DNA of 64,000 nt, from contig NC_088324.1 in assembly GCF_910592395.1 (NCBI RefSeq), positions 2,420,001 to 2,484,000 on the forward strand. The letters run 5' to 3'. Below, piece by piece: positions 21,776 to 32,096 of this stretch. The notes under the pieces are model-generated. The model made no database searches. It saw nothing but the letters and a program-made list of their open reading frames with translations, and was not told the DNA's origin. Numbering within the stretch: the stretch's first letter is position 1; the number at the start of each line of letters is the position of its first letter. The DNA is from Lineus longissimus (lineage: Eukaryota; Nemertea; Pilidiophora; Heteronemertea; Lineidae). Position numbers and translations under genes: made by a program.

Positions 21776-23189
21776 CGCCTTGGCATGTGATAAAATGGTT
21801 GTATGAACGTGCCAGTTTTTTCTACCTGGTAATTACAATTAAGGGCATCCTCTGAACATGTGTCGAAACAGTTCAAGAAAATGAAAACCACTAATTCGCA
21901 AGTTCTCAGAGACATCTCAATTGTTTTCCTGTTCGAATTATTATGACAACATGAAGAAAATAGAGGACTATCAGAACAAAAGTGCATTAAATCCTTTCGG
22001 CACAATTTAAATTACCCTTTTTAAACTCTGTTAAAAGTTGATTCTTTTTTTTTACAAAATAAATCGATATCCCGTGAGGAAAGAGAGTGTCCGTTCGGAC
22101 GCTGATTCGCCAGGATGATATATATGTTTCGAACTTTATCAAGAACAGGACAAAAAACAATCGAATATTACACTTAAATTACAAAGTGTTCTTGCCTTTC
22201 GACCAGAATGTATAAAATTGTCACCAATGTTGACTCTTCGCCGTCACTACAAGGTTCGTTCTTGATCATAACAAACAAATATCCTTTGCTTAAACCAAAA
22301 AAAACTACCACCAACTTATGCGTGAAAATCGCAACACATCGAAGAGAGCTGAAGCGCCAATGTGTTCCAGTTGAAAGAAAAAAACACCTCAGACGTATTT
22401 CCTTCTCAATTGGTCAACAATCAATACTTACTTCTCATCGACTTGGATATCTTATGGATTGTAGAAAATACAACACTGGTAGACTCAATTTACTTACATT
22501 GTCTGCGCCGATTACCGTAAACAAATACTTTATCAATAGAGCCATCAACCTTAAAATGTCCAGGATTCCTTAACCCACACCTGCGATATATTAAATACAC
22601 AAGCTTAGCTCGACAGGTCTACGCGAGGTTCTATACCAATTAGTGTGATATGCAACATACTATACGCATATAGACGTACACATTCGACAAAAATTGAAGC
22701 CGTTTAATAGTAGCACATATCGATTAGTATCGAAGGAATAAAGACAAAAAATGAATTGGTCTTTCAAAAATATTGAACATCTGTGCGAACAAAATATTAT
22801 TTAGTTTACTGTGATGTTTTACATGTATATGTACATGAAACTCATATTTCTTCTCAGAAAAAGCAATGAGACATTGAAGGAATGGAAGGCCCGGGAATTA
22901 TGCCACTAAAAGACCACAGAACATTCAGCCGATGTTATACAGAAGATTGATACAATTATGATGTAATGATAAACATGTGTCTCACATTGTCTGGTAAAAC
23001 GCTACAATCAGATACAGAGTGTCGAACTTTTGAAAATCTCACCATGGCACTTAAAGGAGTGGTTGGGATGCAACCGCCAAGGTAGAACGTCACCGGGATC
23101 GAGAAATTCCTTCAACGTTGTATCAAAACACATATATTGCCAATGATGAGTTCAAACTAGCTGGCCAAAACACGAGTCCCAAAGAATGC
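21776..23189. repeat. Tandem unit 1, block a
   Basis: This is the first of five copies of a roughly 1.4-kb block (others begin near 32097, 39998, 48579 and 56285). It holds no convincing complete gene. Its short open frames lack ATG starts or conserved motifs. One weak minus-strand exon candidate (about 22525-22592) ends in a consensus GTAAGT donor. A Cys-rich minus-strand frame near 21790-22000 (CFDTCSEDAL) could be a decayed exon. Confidence 0.75.
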
Positions 23190-23799
23190 TAAAGGCATTC
23201 GCCGTTCGTTAAGAAAATTGAAATTTGGAATTGAATCAGAAGAAAATACAATTGTTAAGTTAGTCCTAGGTATAATTCTGTCAAATCCGACACTTCTCTG
23301 TTATGTATATTTTATATTGATCATAGCAGGTGACATTGAATTGAACCCAGGTCCTGTCGATCACAACCAAAAATTCCAACAAAAGTCCACTCTCCTTCTG
23401 TACAATAAACTGCCGCAGTATGCTGAGTGACCATAGAATATTGGATCATATAAAGGCCCTAGCCGAGACCTATACTAGAACTACTCATTAATAGCACTAA
23501 CAGAAACTTGGTTAGATGACTCCATAGATGACTATATTAGAATTAATGGATATAAGGTGATTCGTTTGGTGGCGGTGTCGCTCTCTGCGTAAAAAATAAA
23601 CTTGTCACTAAATGTTTGGACTATCTGTACAATGATGAATTTGAGGCACTTTGGATTCAAATTAGCTTAAAAGATAAAAAAAATATATTTTCTGTTCACT
23701 ATTGTGCCCGAGATATATCAGAAAATACGGACAGGTCAACTAATTACATTGACTACTTCCAAAACTGCCTTGATGGTATCAATGATCCACATCCAACTG
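23190..23799 (+). pseudogene. LINE ORF2 N-terminus with 2A-like motif and endonuclease start
   Basis: This is the 5' part of an APE-type non-LTR retrotransposon (CR1/L2-like), degenerate. A hydrophobic segment is followed by GDIELNPGP (23329-23355), a match to the DxExNPGP 2A ribosome-skipping consensus. After one frame change, endonuclease-like blocks appear (NCRSMLS, ALTETWLDD). The frame has further shifts and stops. Harbinger insertion at 23803 interrupts it, and the LINE resumes at 26818. 2A motifs at this position are known in LINEs of marine invertebrates; loss of activity of this copy is seen from the stops. Confidence 0.78.
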
Positions 23800-24161
23800 T
23801 AAAGGCTTGTACCCACGGACGCGATTTTCCTTGCTTTTGCCGCCGCGGAAAGTCGCAGCGACAATCGCAAAGAATGGTTCCTAGTCAATTCAGTACATGT
23901 GTTCCCACTTGAGCGATGCTACAAAATCCAAGCGATTTCTCGTGCTTTCTCGTGCTTGGCCTTGCGCGCTACGTAATTGAGATTGCAAAAAGGGCAATCT
24001 ATGCGACAAATCGCGGCGACCGGTTAGGTCATTTTGACTCAAGTAACTACCTTTGGGTTATTGACAGACAGAATTACGTAATGATTTGCGGGCTTGTGTC
24101 CACAAATAGTCCTCAACTGTTCACTTGGTCATCATTTTGGGTCCGTCATCACCAACTCGAC

Positions 24162-26226
24162 ATGTCTGAACCCGATTTTTTGGAACGATTGATCCTGGAG
24201 ATTGAGAAGTTCCCTAGGATATATAACAAAGGATTGGAGGAATACAAGGATCCTGACAAAAAAGATGACGCATGGAAAAAGGTTGCTGATAAGTTGTCTA
24301 TTGGAGGTAAATACATTTGATGTACATTTGGCTGATACAGTCTGTTATCATCAGCAATTTGAGAAGGACATATTATACACTTTTGTTATGGATCTGCTGA
24401 TACAGATGTTCCAAATGTCCTAGTCAGCAGGGCTTACTTCTATCTGAGATACTAGACAGTTTTATTTAGTCTTCACCAAAGCAACTTTGGTGTTGCCATG
24501 AAACAGCACCGGCATCTGACATGAAATAGTCCTTGAATGTTTCTCTCACAACCAGGGCATCTTTCTTCTGCCTATGCCCGACTTGCTCTAGGTTCTTCAA
24601 TATTCCATCATCAATACGATCTGTTTGGGCTTTTGGTTGTGGTGGTGGTGGAGGGACAGCTGTGCCCCTTTTCTGCAGCATATTATGCAGAACGCACGTT
24701 GTCATCACCACCACATCAACATTTTCTGGTTGAAGAGGAATTTTGCGGTGAAAGAGTCGCCATCGGTTTACAAGAATACCAAATGCATTTTCTGAAATAC
24801 GTCTGGCCCTAGATAACCTATAGTTGAATATGCGCTGATCAACGGGAAGATTTCTTCCCGGAAAAGGGCGAAGAAGGTTTTGTAGTGACGGGAAGGCCTC
24901 ATCAGCTACAATGACACATGGAACCAAACCTCTGTGATCTGCATCTGGTAGATGCTTTTCTTCTGGAATATGGAGGGTGCCAGAGGCTACACCCTGGCCT
25001 AAGACGCTCCTACGGAAAATACCCCCGTCACTATTGGAACCGTATGATCCGACATCAATGACCGAGAAGGAGTAGTCATGGTCTACCAGGGCAAGCAAGA
25101 CAACGGAAAATGTCTTCTTGTAATTAAAATACATACTTCCAGATTTCTTTGGTGCAAAAATGAGGATATGCTTTCCATCCAATGCACCCAAACAATTTGG
25201 AAATTGCCATTTTGTATAGAAGCCTTCGATGCCTCTTTCTCAGTGGTTTCGGTCGGGTTTCGGCATGTACATTGGCTGTAGTTTCATCCAAATTGCTTCG
25301 CATGTTTCCTTCACGATTCTAGAGACCGTTGTCTTCCCAACACGAAAACTTGTCGATATTGTATTGTAGGAATCACCAGTTGCTAAGAACCTGAAATGAG
25401 AACATTTTTTTTCAGTTCCTCTGGCAAAATCGAAGTGGAAAAATATAAGGGACGCCATGAGAAGATACAAGAACGATATTCGTACAAAGAGTGGGCAAGG
25501 AAGAAAAAAAGTAAAGGAATACAAGTACGCAAACATGCTGGGATTTCTGGAACCGTTTTTGGAGGATCGAAGGTAAAGAACGATTTGATATTTGCAAAAT
25601 TTCGACTCTAGATAAATTGCCATATGAACAAGCATATTAAAATTGAATATGTTGTTCTTTCTAGGTCATCGGGTAATCTTCAGGCTACTCAAGAAGAGGG
25701 CCATGATGAAAAGCAGACGACCAATGATGTATCTGACTTCCTTGCTGAGGATGACGATCAGACTGTGGATGAGGATCACGATGACACCATGGAGCCAAGC
25801 AGTTCGTCAAAGACAAGTGCCGTCACAGCGAAGAAAAGGAAGAAAACTGAGAGCACTGATGTCATTGCCACTACGTATGCAGTCTTTCTAAATTACATAA
25901 GGAAAAAAAGCGAAAAAATTGACAGGAAACCTCCAACCGATACTGATGACGATGTAGCAGATTTCATGAAGTCTATGACAACTAAAGTAAGAAAGTTCCC
26001 CCCATATGTTAGGGCAGATCTAATATTCAAAATACATGGCCTTGTTCATCAAGCAGAAATGCAACAAATGTATAAAGCCAGTTCATCAGGCAATAGAGAT
26101 GCATCTTCATGTAATGCACCAAACCAATCTTTGGTTGGGCAGCAACAGAGTGCAGCTGCAGTAGGTTCAGCTTGTCAACAAACCTTTGGCCAACAAATGA
26201 TGAACAACTCGTGGTCATCCTTCTAA
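24162..26226 (+). CDS. MADF-BESS DNA-binding protein of the Harbinger element
   Basis: Three exons read from the sequence: 24162-24306, 25416-25572, 25665-26226, totalling 864 nt or 287 residues, with GT-AG introns and matching phases (1, then 2). Exons 1-2 form a MADF domain: LILEIEKFPRIYNKGLEEY at the start, the aromatic core KSKWKNIRDAMRRY, then LGFLEPFLEDR. An acidic/Ser linker follows, then a BESS-like motif (DVADFMKSM...ADLIFKIHGL) and a Gln-rich tail. PIF/Harbinger elements usually carry a second DNA-binding (Myb/SANT/MADF-like) protein needed with the transposase. The model is intact. The transposase gene lies largely in its first intron on the other strand. Confidence 0.85.
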
Positions 26227-26592
26227 ACAGATGGTAAATAAATTCATGAAATTTAACCAAATTAAACTTGCTTTGTCTTCTTACCTCAGGCATATGGCTA
26301 ACCGCTCCTCAGGACCAATAGGCCTGCGCATAGTTGTGACGTCTTTCGTCAATTCTTCTCTCAACATCGCTAGCAGGTTGTTGAATTCGTGCGGGTACAT
26401 CCTGAAGTACATGAAGAATTTATCTTCGTATCCAAACAACTGTCTGATGAGATGATGATATTCGCCATAAATTGGCCTCTCCTGCCACAGGACGTGAACC
26501 CAGTAATTGTGCCTTCTCTTCTTCTTTCTCTTGCATAACATGCGTACGACGAGGATATCGTCGAAGTCAGAATCCGAATCCGTTGAAGACAT
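24466..26592 (-). pseudogene. Harbinger DDE transposase, one internal stop
   Basis: Two exons: 26592-26285 and 25390-24466, joined phase 2 to phase 1 across a GT-AG intron, 411 codons including the stop. Exon 1 has the family N-terminus (NYWVHVL, EYHHLIRQLFGYEDKFFMYFRM, RRPIGPEERLAI). Exon 2 has FRVGKTTVSRIV and the DDE_4 catalytic blocks: first Asp in GALDGKHIL, second in VIVADEAFP, Glu in RARRISENAFGIL. One in-frame TGA at 25240-25242 interrupts it between these halves, at a position usually occupied by Trp in the family (inferred). Otherwise it looks complete, so inactivation may be recent. Confidence 0.9.
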
Positions 26593-26817
26593 GTTTCAAA
26601 ATGAACCCGGACGGCACGTGCAACGTGTCCAAAATGAACTCCGCAAGTCCTTGAAGTCGATTAGCAAGAGATTATGTCGTAACCTGACATGAGTACGCTC
26701 CATTATACGCTTCAGTCGGAACAGGTTACGAAATTCGGCGCGCAACGACTTGTCGCGGCGGAATATCGCAGCGACGTTTTGTAGGCGATAAATCGCGCCC
26801 GTGGGTACAAGCCTTTA

Positions 26818-27690
26818 GAAGTATAACTGGTAACTTTAACGCTCATGTTTTGAATTGGGGGTTTTCGCATTATGAAAATGCACTTGGTAGAAGATTGCCT
26901 GATTTCTTGGAAGAGAATAACATGACCCAGTTGGTTAATGAACAAACTCGAGGGAGATCACTATTAGATTTAATTATAACTGATAGTCCTGAATACCTCC
27001 AAGCTTGCGGCACATCTACTCCGCTACCATCCTGTGAACGGGATCATAACGTGGTCTGGGCAAATTTAACACTAAATTCTGGTTTGAATAACCCAGGTAT
27101 AAAGGAGATTCTAAACGTCTCAAATGTAAACTGGGACAGGCTTTCCAATTGGCTTGCTAGTAAACCCTGGAATACATTTCTAAATAACGAAGATCCAAAG
27201 CTGAGCCTTCAAAACTGGCTAAACTCTTTTGAAACCACCATTAAAGAGTTTATTCCTGTAAAAAGGATTACTATTAAAGCCAGAGAACAATGTTGGATTA
27301 CATATTATGTTAAACATCAGATAAACGCTCGTCAACGTAAATTCAAGAAGGCCAAACGCTCTAACAATGATGGCGACTGGGACATAGAGCTTGTCGAGAC
27401 TGCAACGAGGCTATATCAGTTCAACCATAGAAGACTACTTTAAAAATTTAAACAACCAATTGAATAACCCTAATTTAAACTCAAAGAAATTCTGGAATTT
27501 AATCAAAGGTTATCAAGGTAAACAACACTGTAATGGCATCACAGACCTACTAGAAGGCGATACCGTATTAACACAATTTAGAGAAAAGTAATCTTCTTAA
27601 TAAATTTCTGGCTAAACAATGCTCACTGGATGAACAAGATAGAACATAACCAGACACTACCCAAGATGGACCTGAACTTCAGTTCCGTGA
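26818..27690 (+). pseudogene. LINE ORF2 fragment, endonuclease end and linker (unit 1)
   Basis: This continues the LINE after the Harbinger insertion: TGNFNAHVLNWG (end of the APE endonuclease, GDFN-like), SLLDLIITDS, then the region between endonuclease and RT (KAREQCWITYYVKHQINARQ, NSKKFWNLIKGYQG). Frames shift at about 27385 (2-bp difference from unit 2) and 27575. No RT catalytic box is present. The LINE ends at about 27690 against a fragment of another transposon. Confidence 0.75.
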
Positions 27691-27925
27691 ATTTACTGTG
27701 TAAGAACAGCAATAGCATCATTCACATAGGCCACTCTGACCTCCCGGACCCATCCAAAGGTGAACTGATTGTGTGCATCCAATCCTTTATAGGCGCGCAT
27801 TTCCCAAGTGCTTTACACTGGGTTAGCAGACAGAACAAGGTAGTTAACCATGTCAATGTACGTTATTTCAGGCAATGCCTTGCGTTCATCGCTAAATTTG
27901 GAATTTTTCATGCAATAGGGTTAAT
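27690..27925 (-). pseudogene. Transposon-protein fragment, ISL2EU/YqaJ-type (unit 1)
   Basis: Minus-strand remnant similar to the block b fragments of the other units (LPEITYIDMVNYLV, YKGLDAHNQFTFGWV). Pattern recall suggests the N-terminal region of ISL2EU-type transposon proteins that carry a YqaJ nuclease domain. It is short and truncated, and the assignment is tentative. Confidence 0.4.
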
Positions 27926-28164
27926 ACTCCCAATTGCTTAAGTTCCTAGAAGTATTGGCTGTCGTCAATATGTTAAAACGTTTCGCCAAATGATTGCGAA
28001 GATTCAACCCCTTCGTTAAAGGGTTAAATGACCACATTCAAGCAACAAACCATCCAAACGCTGCTTTAGAAAGTGTAGCACAATGCATTGCGCTGAAAGA
28101 GAAATAAATGTACTAATCAAAATATCCGGAAAAAATATAATTTTTTGTTTTTTTTTGTTTTTTT

Positions 28165-28228
28165 GTTAAGCGCCTTGAAGTGTTTTACATCAGGCGCAAT
28201 ATAAATTGCTTTAATAATAATTATAAAA
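28165..28228 (+). repeat. SINE/LINE 3'-tail-like sequence (unit 1)
   Basis: GTTAAGCGCCTTGAAGTG, then GGCGCAATATAAAT and an ATAATAAT tail. This resembles the AAGCGCCTTGAG...GCGCTATATAAAT...ATTATTATT tail common to CR1/SINE families in marine invertebrates. It is preceded by T-rich sequence. Confidence 0.55.
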
Positions 28229-28436
28229 GGAGGATCACAAAGTAAGCTGGCGCTTAGAAGCCACGGGAAATATTGGGCTGCTTGCGAGGTGGTTTGCGTG
28301 TTTAAAATTTTGCGAGGCTTTTGTAAATACCACGCAAAATTTGCGATTACGTTGCGATAATTTTGCATGGTCGCTTAAATTTGCGTGGTTTATCCGATGC
28401 GTGGCTTTTCCAGAGTCCTATTCTCTCTCGTGGAGT

Positions 28437-30578
28437 TTACTGCCATAAGTCCTTGCATTTAGACGTCTTATAATTCTGGTAATATATTTTGCATAGTTTG
28501 TTTGATTTCAAGAAGGTTACATAGGTGCAGTTTCTATCGTAGGTGATATTACAGAACCTAACACATTCCTTGAAATTTGTCGCTCCAAATTGAAGGTCAA
28601 GAACAGAATAACCAAGGTCACGTAGTGGACGTCGAATCAATTTCAGACACCGAATGTCGGATTTTTTAATCAAATGAGTAACGGCGAAGTGGTCTGCTGG
28701 CTCTAGAAAGTGAATAATGGTTGGATGTGATAATGAACCTATTCTGAAGGGAAAAAATCATGTTGTCATGTACAGCTGCAATCTTTGTTCTGAATGAAGC
28801 AATCATTGCTTCACCAAAACAATTTAATGAACGATGATTATTCTATTTTCTATAATGTAAACAGTCATTCCTTACAAGCGTTTGTTATCTTTGTGTATTT
28901 TGCAGATTCGTGCAAATGTGACCCGTTCTAGCAGTACCAGTCGCATGTCGCACATAAGATGAGCATAGACGACACCAAGAAATAATAGAAGAAACTGATG
29001 TCGTAAGATTTCACAAAAGGCAGACAACAGTGAAATGAACAAACAGTCCGTCTCAACCTGCCAAGCTCAGAGCGACATGCGACTGGTTTTTTACTGGAAC
29101 GGGTGACAAATGCTCTAGGCTCGCCGATCTGAGACCGGTTCATTTACTTGAGGTATGACCATCCCCAGTATGATATGGATCGAGCTGGTCAAGATCATAC
29201 TGATTGTCTAAAACGCTTCGGTGTTCAGTGGTGGTAAGTTGATGGAATGTGGGTGGCATTCGAAATGAACAGATTACTTGTGACCGAACCACTTTTATTT
29301 CTATCAATGGTAATGGTGTGGTCGATCAATTTTCCTGACTATTATTAGCCTACGTATATTGATGACGGATCTTCAATAACAGAAATCGTATTGAAAATAA
29401 AAGTGGCAACCTAATGAGCTTATTCTGACCTGGTGGAAAAGCGACATGCATAATCATTGGACCAATTGAACAATGTTGAGTAGCAACCAACGACAATGCG
29501 CAAAATATCTCAGGAGGCTTGGCTTGCATATCGAGAAACAATCTTAGATCGGTGAGTTTAGAGTATAAGTAACGAAACACATACCATCGCAGAACTTCTC
29601 AAAGTGCACATGTTTAGCCTGAGCTGTATCGCATGATTGAAACGAATTCTTATCTGTAAGGGTATGGCGACTGACTCGGCTGATATCACATTTCATTCCC
29701 AAAGATTCAGATGATTTGATCAATGATCGGTACAGATCACGTCCTTCTGTGTTTCTTTTTTTACAACAAAAGTCGAAAGAAAGGCATTGAAAGTTATATT
29801 TATTATAACGGCATGCTTTTAAGCAATGTATCAGCGGTAAAGAATACAGACTTTCGTCGTCGTGGCCGTATATAAAAGCAACTGATATGCATCTAAATTT
29901 GATTTTACGTTTTGGACAATGAGCTGTAATTAAGAGGTTGTAGATTAACCCTTTGAGAAAGGCGTAAATTGTGTTGCAATTATTTTACAGTTAGGAAAGT
30001 ATTCCTGGCGGATTCCAGTGCTTCTACACGTTTACATAGATTTTAACATTTTCTCCTCTGTACTGCTTATTTCGGGATGAACTTTGATGAAGTCTTCAGG
30101 TTATTTTTTTATTCATGTATACAATTGAATGTGCTAACTTTCATTTACAAATATATATTATACCAAACCAATCCCTGGCCAGACCCCAAACAATCGCCAA
30201 AGGGATCCAATGAAGAGGGGTTTTTTTTCAATTGACTTGTAATTTCCTAACCCGGAAATTTGTTTTGGCCCCAATATTTTATTTAGGAAAAGCCATAAAT
30301 TTGCCCAGTAGTTTTCGCACAGCGGTCAGAAAGGACAATGACTTTTCGCTATGAAGCCGACTAAAGGTATGACGTAATTTTACTGGGTGACGGCGTTACG
30401 CAGGGATACATTTTTTTTTAATTTATTGCTTATCATCATGATATCAGAATACAAAAATATCAATTCATGCTAATGTGCCATGTTTTCTCTTAAGTTTACC
30501 AATGCTTTCCTCTTCTCTTAGCACTGCAAATGAATGTTGAATGTAGCATGTCAAAATAGTTAACATTAACATTCGCAT
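28437..30578 (-). CDS. Predicted secreted PAN/Apple-like protein, copy 1 (239 aa)
   Basis: Three coding exons: 30578-30500, 29923-29585, 28738-28437; 720 nt including the stop, all junctions GT-AG and phase 1. Exon 1 has ATG and a signal peptide (MRMLMLTILTCYIQHSFA, cleavage likely after SFA). A splice acceptor at about 30626 upstream of the ATG implies a 5' noncoding exon. Exon 2 (113 codons) has ten Cys, with HCLKAC and FQCLSFDFCC. Exon 3 has the clearest PAN-like pattern: NFKECVRFC, a central Cys in RNCTYV, and KLCKIYY. Sixteen Cys in the mature part suggest disulfides. PAN domains bind proteins or carbohydrates; no ligand can be inferred. Exon 3 could instead start at the CAG five bases upstream, but that breaks phase. 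Confidence 0.6.
28919..29106. mobile_element. 188-bp MITE in the PAN gene intron (unit 1)
   Basis: The ends are inverted: TGACCCGTTCTAGCAGAACC on the left and, reverse-complemented, TCACCCGTTCCAGTAAAAAA on the right. Both then run into CCAGTCGCATGTCGC with a small gap. CAAATG flanks both sides and may be the target duplication. It lies in intron 2 of the PAN-like gene in all four copies, so it predates the duplications. Confidence 0.65.
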
Positions 30579-30860
30579 GTTGATGAAATATGCGGTGGTG
30601 GACAATGTTATCTCCAAGTAACTTCCTGTAAAAAATAAAAAAATAAAATCCAATATGAATATCAGAAAGAGAGCCAAGTCACTTGGAGAAAAGAGTCTGC
30701 TGCGGAACATGTAATAGCAATGAACACCTTGTGTGCAGTGACTAACGATTTTCATCGTGGCTGTCGTTCAGAAGAAGCTAACCCGACATCAAAATAAAAT
30801 CATTCAACAGTTTTTTTCTGATCAGGGAGGGTATGCTCTGAGTGGCCTCTTTAGCTTTAG

Positions 30861-31085
30861 GTGTCGCTTTGCTCACTTTCTTCATTGGGTCCACCCCACA
30901 CCCCAACAGCGACACTTAAGACTTATGAAAACTATGAAAATACAATTAAACAACCAGCTTCTATCCATGCTCAGCCCAATAAAGTGTGGTTAAATGACCC
31001 GTCCTATTATTCAGTATCATCGGATTTCGCGTCAAGCACCGTTAACAAAGGAGGTCTTGTCACTTGCCGTGTCATATGCCAATAA
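30861..31085 (+). other. Possible plus-strand terminal exon (unit 1), weak
   Basis: After a CCCCAACAG acceptor-like site, an open frame reads TLKTYENYENTIKQPAS and continues to a stop at 31085. Composition is protein-like but no family is recognised. The frame starts without ATG and stops earlier in units 2 and 4. It could be an exon relic or chance. Confidence 0.2.
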
Positions 31086-31373
31086 TTTTGGTGTGTGTGA
31101 ATTCATCCAAAAAATTGTGAAAATGAGTTATATACAATAAGACAACCAAACGAGTGGTTGTCGTTTTCTGTTTATCACATACCACCACTACGATTTTTGA
31201 GGGATTTGTAGCTCGAATCATCGCAAATTTCATTCCCGAAAAACCAAGACCCAAAGTGCGCCTTGCGTCGCAATGACGTAAATGACGCGATGACGTTACC
31301 ACAACAAAACAATCGAATAAAGTTGTTTTGCCGAGTGTGAAATGTCGCAATTTGTATCAGATTTGATTTATTT

Positions 31374-32087
31374 CGGCAGTTATAAAACGCGGATTTCCGC
31401 GTAAATCCTCGGAAAAATCACAAAACCGCCAGTAAATACGCGCATAATATTTAATGATAATTATACAAATAACCACATAAATCATAAATCGGAGGCAAGA
31501 ACTACCAGTTATCTGCACATTTCATCGGTCAGATTTTAATCCTCTGGAGCGCCATTCATGCCATTCCGATAGACTCTTCCCTCTTTTTTTCTTGGTGTTG
31601 ATAAACTTTGCATGTTATCTTCGACACCACCGTGGTTCCTTCCCGAACACATTACGAGGCTGCTTTCAAGTGTGATTGATGCCCGGATTGATGTACGTTA
31701 CGGTATATGCCTCCTTCAAATATAAGTCGATGACAAACTGAATTCTGGTCTACGAAATTTTTTTATAACAATCTCCTTGCAGCTCGAACCTAACCAACCA
31801 TATGCGACTGCACATTGGAGTCTATTTTTAGCAATCACAAAAACTTACTTCGCGGCCCGTCTAGAGTATAAGTTTATTTCAAACTACAAGGTGCTTGTGA
31901 TTTACGGCGCATACAGCGCACCATATAACGGGGATTCCCAAATACCTTGTCACCAGGAGTACTTCATGCGCACAACAATGCACACTACTAATATGAAAAA
32001 CTCTCACCTGCGGTTCAGGCAGCCACCCTGTAGCCAAGTTAGATTTTTCCGCGGATTTACGCGGAAATCCGCGTTTTATAACAGCCG
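31374..32087. mobile_element. Non-autonomous MULE-like element, 714 bp (unit 1)
   Basis: Terminal inverted repeats of about 45 bp: CGGCAGTTATAAAACGCGG at the left, and the right end reads CGGCTGTTATAAAACGCGG in reverse complement. The 9-bp duplication GATTTATTT occupies 31365-31373 and 32088-32096. It shares CGGC termini and 9-bp duplication size with the element at 5476. No transposase is encoded. Copies recur at the end of each block d. Confidence 0.8.
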
Positions 32088-32096
32088 GATTTATTT

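Larger units (their letters stand above)
23803..26814. mobile_element. PIF/Harbinger transposon with two genes, 3.0 kb
   Basis: The terminal inverted repeats match for about 25 bp with one mismatch (AGGCTTGTACCCACGG, then ACGCG or GCGCG). The flanks are TAA (23800-23802) and TTA (26815-26817), a 3-bp TWA duplication with one later change. Removing element plus one triplet keeps the LINE reading frame. It encodes a DDE transposase on the minus strand and a MADF-BESS protein on the plus strand, interleaved. It is present only in unit 1; the corresponding LINE region is absent from the other copies. Confidence 0.92.

Noticed and set aside
23800-26817. 2-bp TA target duplication (Tc1 or ISL2EU type)
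   Set aside because: The encoded DDE protein is Harbinger-type, and only a 3-bp TWA duplication keeps the LINE frame.
30624-30755. Longer N-terminus of PAN copy 1 (frame open upstream of the signal peptide)
   Set aside because: That part lies upstream of a strong acceptor (TTTTTTACAG) and reads through intron; the signal peptide fits only the internal ATG at 30576-30578.
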